From positions 3,038,001 through 3,102,000 of the forward strand of contig NZ_CP079946.1 of NCBI RefSeq assembly GCF_019968905.1: a stretch of 64,000 bases of DNA. Direction: 5' to 3'. The position numbers and the translations under genes were made by a program. This DNA is from Corallococcus sp. EGB. GTDB lineage: Bacteria > Myxococcota > Myxococcia > Myxococcales > Myxococcaceae. The notes beneath the pieces are model-generated. The model was given only the letters and a program-made list of their open reading frames with translations, ran no database searches and had not been told where the DNA came from. Of this stretch, positions 58,994 to 64,000 are shown in pieces (within the stretch, counting starts at the first letter, position 1; every line of letters starts with the position of its first letter).

Positions 58994-59842
58994 ATGGCGC
59001 ACCTGGAGTTGAAGCCGAAGCGGGACGTGTCGAGCTTCCGCAAGCTCGCCATCGGCAGTTGGGCGACCGCGTATGACCCCACGGTCTACGGCACGCTGAC
59101 GGTGCGCATGGATGCGGCGCTCGCATACCTGGACGCCTTCCATCAGCGCACCGGCGTGCGGCTCAGCGCGACGCACCTGGTCCTCAAGGCGGTGGGCGAA
59201 GCGCTGCGCCGCTGCCCGGACGCCAACGCGCTCCTGCGCTACCAGCGCATCTACCTGCGAAAGCGCATCACCGTGTGCGCGGTGCTCCCCGGAGCGGACC
59301 GACAGGGCCTCACGCCCGTGCGCATCGAGGACGTGGATCAAAAGTCCGTGCGCGCTCTGGCGCTGGAGGTGGAGTCCGCCGCGGCGCTCGTGCGCGAAGG
59401 CAGGGACCCGCGGGTGGAGCACGGCCGGCGCCTCCTGGAGCGCGTGCCGCACCTGCTCCTGCACCGCTTCACCGGGCTCGTGTCGTTCCTCACGTACACG
59501 CTGAACCTCAACCCTTCATGGCTGGGCCTGCCGAGGGATCCATTCGGCTCGGCGGTGGTGGTGGACGTGGGCGAGCTGGGGCTGGACACGGCGTACCTGC
59601 CGCTCGCGCCCTTCACGCGCGTGCCCATCTTCCTCGCGCCCGGGGGGGTGCGGGAGGTGGCGGTGGTGGAGGAGGGGAGGGTGGTGCCCGGCCACGTGAT
59701 GAACATCAACGCGTCCTTCGACCACCGCTTCCTGGACGGCTACCACGCGGGCGTCATCGCCAGCACGCTGCGGGAGATGCTGGAGCACCCGGTGGAGGCC
59801 TTTGGCCCCTTGCCGGATGCTCCGCTTCCTGCCGGCCGCTAG
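58994..59842 (+). CDS. Stand-alone 2-oxoacid dehydrogenase E2-type acyltransferase domain protein
   Basis: The protein has 282 residues. Only the catalytic E2 fold is present: MDAALAYLDAFHQRTGVRLSATHLVLKAVGEALRRCPDANA and the C-terminal NINASFDHRFLDGYHAG, which contains the HxxxDG active-site box with His and Asp. No lipoyl or E1/E3-binding domain precedes it, so it cannot act as a normal dehydrogenase core without a partner. Some such proteins are free-standing CoA acyltransferases. The gene is preceded by non-coding sequence and converges with htpX, overlapping it by 4 bp. Confidence 0.85.
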   Translation: MAHLELKPKRDVSSFRKLAIGSWATAYDPTVYGTLTVRMDAALAYLDAFHQRTGVRLSATHLVLKAVGEALRRCPDANALLRYQRIYLRKRITVCAVLPGADRQGLTPVRIEDVDQKSVRALALEVESAAALVREGRDPRVEHGRRLLERVPHLLLHRFTGLVSFLTYTLNLNPSWLGLPRDPFGSAVVVDVGELGLDTAYLPLAPFTRVPIFLAPGGVREVAVVEEGRVVPGHVMNINASFDHRFLDGYHAGVIASTLREMLEHPVEAFGPLPDAPLPAGR

Positions 59843-60813
59843 TATGCGTACTCCCAGCCGCCGCGGCCGCGCGTCCCCTGGCCCATCCGCGCGCTCATCT
59901 CGCGCAGGCGGCGCACGCGCTCCGGGATGGGCGGGTGCGTGGAGAACAGCGACATCACCCCGCCGTGGTGCAGCGGGTTGACGATGAACAGGTGCGACGT
60001 CGCGGGCGCGCGATCATACGGGATGGCCTCCGCGCCGCGCTCCATCTTCAGGAGCGCGCTCGCCAGCGCGTCCGGGTCTCCGCACAGCTCCGCGCCCGTG
60101 GCGTCGGCGCCGTACTCGCGCGAGCGGCTCACCGCCAGCTGCAGCAGCGTGGCCGCGATGGGCGCCACCAGCAGCAGGCCCAGGTTGGACAGCGCCCCGG
60201 CCAGGCCGTCCTCACGGTCGTCGCCGCGGCTGAGCATGCTGCCGCCGAACCAGAAGAGCATCTGCGCCGCGTAGCTGATGATGCCCGCGAGCGTCGCCGC
60301 CACCGTGCCGATGAGCGTGTCCCGGTTGCGCACGTGGCCAAGCTCGTGCGCCAGCACGCCCTCCAGCTCGCGCCGGTCCAGGATGTCCATGATGCCCGCC
60401 GTCACCGCGACCGCCGCGTGGCTCGGGTTGCGGCCCGTGGCGAACGCGTTCGGCTGCGCCGTGGGCAGCAGGTACACCTTCGGCTTCGGCATGCCCGCGC
60501 GCGCGGCCAGCCGCGCCACCATCTCATGCAGCCACGGCGCCTGCTCATAGGACAGCGGCTGCGCGCCGTGGATGGCCAGCGCGATGCGGTCGCTGAACCA
60601 GTACGAGCCGAAGTTCATCACCACCGCGAAGAAGCCCGCCATCACCAGGCCCTGCGCGCCGCCCAGCCGCTGACCGATGACGAGCACCAGCGCCGTCAAG
60701 CCCGCCAGCAGCACGGTCGTCTTCAAGGCATTGCCCAGCCGGTGCCACCCGCCGCCCTTGAGCGCCGGTGCCGCCGGTCCTCGGGATGTCATGTGGGGGT
60801 CACGCTGCGCCAT
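59839..60813 (-). CDS. htpX: M48 membrane zinc peptidase HtpX
   Basis: The protein has 324 residues. Zinc site HELGH (156-160) in LAHELGHVRNRDT, third ligand Glu in SREYGADATGAE, and the closing STHPPIPERVRRL are all present. Hydrophobic segments at about 30-47, 53-71, 165-185 and 205-225 place it in the inner membrane with the active site in the cytoplasm, where it helps FtsH degrade misfolded membrane proteins. ATG 60813 is used; an ATG at codon 8 is an alternative. A promoter lies about 45 bp upstream. Confidence 0.94.
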   Translation of the reverse strand: MAQRDPHMTSRGPAAPALKGGGWHRLGNALKTTVLLAGLTALVLVIGQRLGGAQGLVMAGFFAVVMNFGSYWFSDRIALAIHGAQPLSYEQAPWLHEMVARLAARAGMPKPKVYLLPTAQPNAFATGRNPSHAAVAVTAGIMDILDRRELEGVLAHELGHVRNRDTLIGTVAATLAGIISYAAQMLFWFGGSMLSRGDDREDGLAGALSNLGLLLVAPIAATLLQLAVSRSREYGADATGAELCGDPDALASALLKMERGAEAIPYDRAPATSHLFIVNPLHHGGVMSLFSTHPPIPERVRRLREMSARMGQGTRGRGGWEYAY

Positions 60814-60857
60814 GGTCCTCTTTCCGTGCCTTTCGCCCCGTCAAGGGGGCCACACGA

Positions 60858-60885
60858 AACGTAAGCAGGCGCGAAGGAGCGTCAA
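60858..60885 (-). promoter_or_regulatory. Predicted promoter of htpX
   Basis: On the minus strand TTGACG (complement of 60880-60885) and TACGTT (complement of 60858-60863) are separated by 16 bp. The start would be near 60850, giving a leader of about 37 nt before htpX. Confidence 0.55.
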
Positions 60886-60952
60886 CGTGACGGGGCCAGC
60901 CTGCCCCGGAGGCCCATGGCCCCGGCCGCCGGTCGTCTCAAACGTAATCCGC

Positions 60953-61372
60953 TCAAAGGTAGAAACGATCCGTCACGCCCGCCGTACGCTGGAGGATGGC
61001 GCTCCAACCGAGCCAGACGTCAATGCCACTGTCGCCCGCCTTCGACTCGCTCCCCAGGGCACCGAGCGAGCCCGTGCAGCCCGCCACCGTGCCCAACCCG
61101 GAGTCGCGCACGTGCTCCAGCAGCATGCGCACGGTGGGCATGCCACGCGCCTCGAAGCGGTCCGCCACGTCCTCGCGGCCGGTGAAGTCCGGCTCGTCCA
61201 GCCTGTCCGTCAGGAAGCGTTCCAGCGCCCACCAGAACAGGTACACCTCCGCGCGCCGTCCGGCGGCCGTCGCCGCGGCCGCGATGGAGAGCCCCTGGTG
61301 CACCCGGTCGTATTCGCCACTGTGCAGGAAGACGACGACCCTGTTGTCCGGCGTGCTCACGCGCAGGCTCAT
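60953..61372 (-). CDS. DsrE/DsrF-like protein
   Basis: The protein has 139 residues. The fold order fits DsrE/TusD: strand VVVFLHSGEYDRVHQGLSIAAAATAAGRRAEVYLFWWALERF, then ARGMPTVRMLLEHVRDSGLGTVAGCTGSLGALG with a Cys in the loop where the sulfur-carrier cysteine sits in active members. Persulfide relay or a peroxiredoxin-like role is possible. ATG 61372 starts just before the first strand. It is divergent from fni. Confidence 0.75.
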   Translation of the reverse strand: MSLRVSTPDNRVVVFLHSGEYDRVHQGLSIAAAATAAGRRAEVYLFWWALERFLTDRLDEPDFTGREDVADRFEARGMPTVRMLLEHVRDSGLGTVAGCTGSLGALGSESKAGDSGIDVWLGWSAILQRTAGVTDRFYL

Positions 61373-61432
61373 ACCGTCCAGAAGCCACCGCGTCCATCCA
61401 CGCCTCGGGGGCGACCGCTGGGGCCCTTTGGC

Positions 61433-61462
61433 TTGCACCTCGGCCCTGGCGCTTGCTAGGAA
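61433..61462 (+). promoter_or_regulatory. Possible promoter of fni-mvaA
   Basis: TTGCAC (61433-61438) and TAGGAA (61457-61462) are separated by 18 bp, about 60 bp before the fni ATG, in the intergenic stretch between divergent genes. Both boxes match sigma-70 only moderately. Confidence 0.4.
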
Positions 61463-61523
61463 CCCAGGGACCTTCCAGGCTTACACGTTTTTTGCAGCGA
61501 CAGCGCGGGTGGCTTTCAGCGAC

Positions 61524-62582
61524 ATGGGCGACGAGACGACAGCCAGGCGGAAGGATGCCCACCTCGATTTGTGCGCGACCGGAGACGTGGAACCGGCGCA
61601 GAACTCCACGCTGCTGGAGTGCGTGCACCTCATCCACTGCGCCATGCCGGAGATGGCGGTGGAGGACGTGGACCTGAGCACGCCGTTCCTGGGCAAGCGG
61701 CTCCAGGCGCCGCTGCTCGTCACCGGGATGACGGGCGGCACGGAGCGCGCGGGCGCGGTGAACCGGGACCTGGCGCTGCTCGCGGAGCGGCACGGCCTGG
61801 CCTTCGGCGTGGGCAGCCAGCGCGCGATGGCGGAGCACCCCTCGCGCGCGGCGTCGTACGCGGTGCGCGACGTGGCGCCCACGGTGGCGCTGTTGGGCAA
61901 CATCGGGCTGTACCAGGCCATTGGCCTGGGCGTGGACGGCGTGCGGCGGCTGATGGACGCCATTGGCGCGGACGGCATGGCGCTGCACCTCAACGCCGGC
62001 CAGGAGCTGACGCAGCCGGAGGGCGACCGCGACTTCCGGGGCGGCTACCGTGTGGTGGAGGAGCTGGCGCGCGCGCTGGGCGACCGGCTGCTGGTGAAGG
62101 AGACCGGGTGCGGCATCGGCCCGGACGTGGCGCGGCGCCTGGTGGAGCTGGGCGTGTCCAACGTGGACGTCTCCGGGCTGGGCGGCACGTCGTGGGTGCG
62201 GGTGGAGCAGCTTCGCGCGGTGGGCTCGCAGGCCCAGGTGGGCGCGGAGTTCAGCGGCTGGGGCATCCCCACCGCGGCGGCCATCGCCAGCGTGCGCAAG
62301 GCGGTGGGGCCGGAGGCGCGGCTCGTCGCCAGCGGCGGGGTGCGCGGTGGGCTGGAGTCCGCGAAGGTGCTCGCGCTGGGCGCGGACCTGGCGGGCATGG
62401 CGCTGCCGCTGTTCCGGGCCCAGCAGCAGGGGGGATTGCCGGCCGCCGAGGAGGCGTTGAAGGTCATCCTCACCGGGCTGAAGCAAGCGCTGGTGCTGAC
62501 GGGAAGCCGTACCGTCACGCAATTGCGCCAGCGGCCCCGCGTGGTGACCGGAGCGTTGAAGGATTGGTTGGCGGCGTTGTGA
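61524..62582 (+). CDS. fni: Type 2 isopentenyl-diphosphate delta-isomerase (FMN-dependent)
   Basis: The protein has 352 residues. The FMN-dependent TIM-barrel isomerase interconverts IPP and DMAPP. Motifs: ARRKDAHLDLC near the N-terminus, PLLVTGMTGGTERAG, GVGSQRAM, LHLNAGQELTQPEGDRDFRG with the key Gln, KETGCGI and GGTSWVRVE. ATG 61524 begins the conserved region; a GTG at 61509 would add five residues. It lies 33 bp upstream of mvaA, forming a mevalonate-pathway pair. Confidence 0.95.
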   Translation: MGDETTARRKDAHLDLCATGDVEPAQNSTLLECVHLIHCAMPEMAVEDVDLSTPFLGKRLQAPLLVTGMTGGTERAGAVNRDLALLAERHGLAFGVGSQRAMAEHPSRAASYAVRDVAPTVALLGNIGLYQAIGLGVDGVRRLMDAIGADGMALHLNAGQELTQPEGDRDFRGGYRVVEELARALGDRLLVKETGCGIGPDVARRLVELGVSNVDVSGLGGTSWVRVEQLRAVGSQAQVGAEFSGWGIPTAAAIASVRKAVGPEARLVASGGVRGGLESAKVLALGADLAGMALPLFRAQQQGGLPAAEEALKVILTGLKQALVLTGSRTVTQLRQRPRVVTGALKDWLAAL

Positions 62583-62615
62583 TGCAGGGTGGATCCCAGG
62601 TTGGGAAGGAAGAAC

Positions 62616-63944
62616 ATGTCTGACACCGTGACGTCCCGGCTCGCCGGATTCCACAAGCTGCCCCTGGAAGAGCGCCTGGCGCGCATCGGCCAGATGTTCC
62701 GCCTGACCGAGGCGGAACTGGAGCAGCTGCGCGGAGAGAGCGGCCTGGACCTGTCCATCGCCAACCAGATGATCGAGAACGCGGTGGGCACGTTCTCCCT
62801 GCCGCTGGGCCTGGGCCTCAACCTCAACGTCAACGGGCGCGACTACCTGGTCCCCATGGCCGTGGAGGAGCCCTCCGTCGTCGCGGCGGTGTCGTTCGCG
62901 TCCAAGATCGTCCGCGAGGCGGGCGGCTTCACCGCGGAGGCCGACGAGTCGATGATGATCGGCCAGGTGCAGGTCTCCAACTACGGCGACCCCGGCCTCG
63001 CGTCCGAGAAGATCCTGGAGGCGAAGGATCAGATCGTCGCCCTGGCCAACAGCTTCCACCCGGCCATGGTGGCCCGCGGCGGTGGCGCGAAGGACGTGGA
63101 GGTGCGCCTCCTGCCCGCGCCGGAGGGGCCGCGCGGCGAGCCGCTGCTCATCGTCCACCTCCTCATCGACGCGCAGGAGGCGATGGGGGCGAACCTCATC
63201 AACACCATGGCGGAGGGCGTGGCGCCGCTGATCGAGCAGCTGACGGGCGGCCGGGTGTACCTGCGCATCCTGTCGAACCTGGCGGACAAGCGGCTCGCGC
63301 GCGCCACGTGCCGCATCCCGCTGCCGCTGCTGGCGGACTTCGGCCTGCCGGGCGAGGTGATCGCCGAGGGCATCGCCCAGGCGAGCCGCTTCGCCGAAGC
63401 GGACCCGTACCGCGCCGCCACGCACAACAAGGGCGTGATGAACGGCATCGACGCGGTGGCCATCGCCACGGGGCAGGACTGGCGCTCCATCGAGGCGGGC
63501 GCGCACGCGTTCGCGTGCCGCAAGGGGCAGTACCGCCCGCTGTCCACCTGGTACCTGGAGGAAGGGCACCTGGTGGGCCGCATCGAGCTGCCGCTGGCGC
63601 TGGGCCTGGTGGGGGGGCCCATCAAGATCCACCCGGGCGCGCAGGTGGCGCTCAAGCTGATGCGCGCCACCAGCGTGCGCGAGCTGTCCATGGTGTTCGC
63701 CGCGGTGGGCCTGGCGCAGAACTTCGCCGCGCTGCGGGCCCTGGGCTCCGTGGGCATCCAGAAGGGCCACATGGCCATGCACGCGCGCAGCGTCGCGGTG
63801 ACGGCGGGCGCGCGCGGCGGGGACGTGGAGAAGGTGGCCAACCTGCTGGTGAAGGCCGGACACGTGAAGGTGGAGAAGGCGCGGGAGATCCTCGCGAGCC
63901 TGCCGCCGGAGACGCCCGCCATCGCCACCCTCACCAACGGCTGA
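62616..63944 (+). CDS. mvaA: Hydroxymethylglutaryl-CoA reductase, class II
   Basis: The protein has 442 residues, complete. Class II (Pseudomonas mevalonii-like) HMG-CoA reductase: ENAVGTFSLPLGLGLN, catalytic Glu in VEEPSVVAA, AMGANLINT, the Lys/Asn region THNKGVMNGIDAV and the C-terminal flap His in GHMAMHARS. It makes mevalonate, or runs the reverse reaction in degraders. Pairing with fni argues for isoprenoid synthesis. ATG 62616 has a GGAAGGA site. A clear terminator follows. Confidence 0.96.
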   Translation: MSDTVTSRLAGFHKLPLEERLARIGQMFRLTEAELEQLRGESGLDLSIANQMIENAVGTFSLPLGLGLNLNVNGRDYLVPMAVEEPSVVAAVSFASKIVREAGGFTAEADESMMIGQVQVSNYGDPGLASEKILEAKDQIVALANSFHPAMVARGGGAKDVEVRLLPAPEGPRGEPLLIVHLLIDAQEAMGANLINTMAEGVAPLIEQLTGGRVYLRILSNLADKRLARATCRIPLPLLADFGLPGEVIAEGIAQASRFAEADPYRAATHNKGVMNGIDAVAIATGQDWRSIEAGAHAFACRKGQYRPLSTWYLEEGHLVGRIELPLALGLVGGPIKIHPGAQVALKLMRATSVRELSMVFAAVGLAQNFAALRALGSVGIQKGHMAMHARSVAVTAGARGGDVEKVANLLVKAGHVKVEKAREILASLPPETPAIATLTNG

Positions 63945-63949
63945 CCCGG

Positions 63950-63976
63950 AAGCGCCCCCGACCCGAGGGGGCGCTT
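63950..63976 (+). terminator. Terminator of the fni-mvaA operon
   Basis: AAGCGCCCCC and GGGGGCGCTT form a perfect 10-bp stem with a 7-nt loop beginning 5 bp after the mvaA stop codon. No T-run follows, as usual in this genome. Confidence 0.75.
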
Positions 63977-64000
63977 GACGGGACCGGGCGGCGCGCGGAA

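Overview
The window is a very GC-rich, gene-dense bacterial chromosome segment. It has strong G/C preference at third codon positions, many GTG/TTG starts and many start/stop overlaps. Gene content points to a myxobacterium, probably family Myxococcaceae (Myxococcus/Corallococcus type): a Ser/Thr kinase with an HRDVTPEN loop, spoVG next to prs, a mevalonate-pathway pair (type 2 IPP isomerase plus class II HMG-CoA reductase), very long coiled-coil proteins and many response regulators. Genus is inferred from gene content only. No rRNA, tRNA, CRISPR array, insertion sequence or prophage was seen.

Layout. 0-3.3 kb: end of an rRNA methyltransferase, a Ser/Thr kinase, truA, a membrane protein. 3.3-11.7 kb: a complete-looking minus-strand arginine operon (argF'-argB-argE'-argH-argG-P-loop gene-argC) with divergent argR and a palindromic operator between them. 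The carbamoyltransferase is of the N-acyl-ornithine type, and a specificity residue predicts N-succinyl rather than N-acetyl intermediates. 11.7-18.7 kb: a 2H phosphoesterase, an F420/NADP-type reductase, a GST-like protein, clpB and small conserved genes including a DUF1844 protein. 18.7-21 kb: thiE, a class I glutamine amidotransferase, thiD. 21-30.8 kb, mostly minus strand: dnaB, a LytT/LytS two-component pair with an acyltransferase, rplI-rpsR-rpsF, pth, rplY, prs, spoVG. 31-37.7 kb: nucleotide salvage (tdk, upp, hpt), aquaporin, then nrdB/nrdA with a strong promoter and long structured leader.

38-49.4 kb is the most unusual part: a 2,028-residue protein with a degenerate methyltransferase-like head and about 1,770 residues of coiled coil. 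It is followed at 24-36 bp spacings by dapF and two receiver-domain proteins, one with a degenerate GGDEF domain and one with a DUF4388 domain. 49.4-60.8 kb: cytochrome P450, hypothetical proteins, a TPR lipoprotein, an M16 peptidase overlapping a HAMP histidine kinase, a kelch-type lipoprotein, a coiled-coil membrane protein, a lone E2-type acyltransferase domain and htpX. 61-64 kb: a DsrE-like protein and the fni-mvaA mevalonate-pathway operon ending in a clear terminator.

The strongest leads are the giant coiled-coil protein and its operon, the predicted succinylated arginine pathway with an unexplained P-loop gene, the nrdAB leader, the poly-glycine insertion in DnaB, and the three-gene module sitting between rplI and dnaB.
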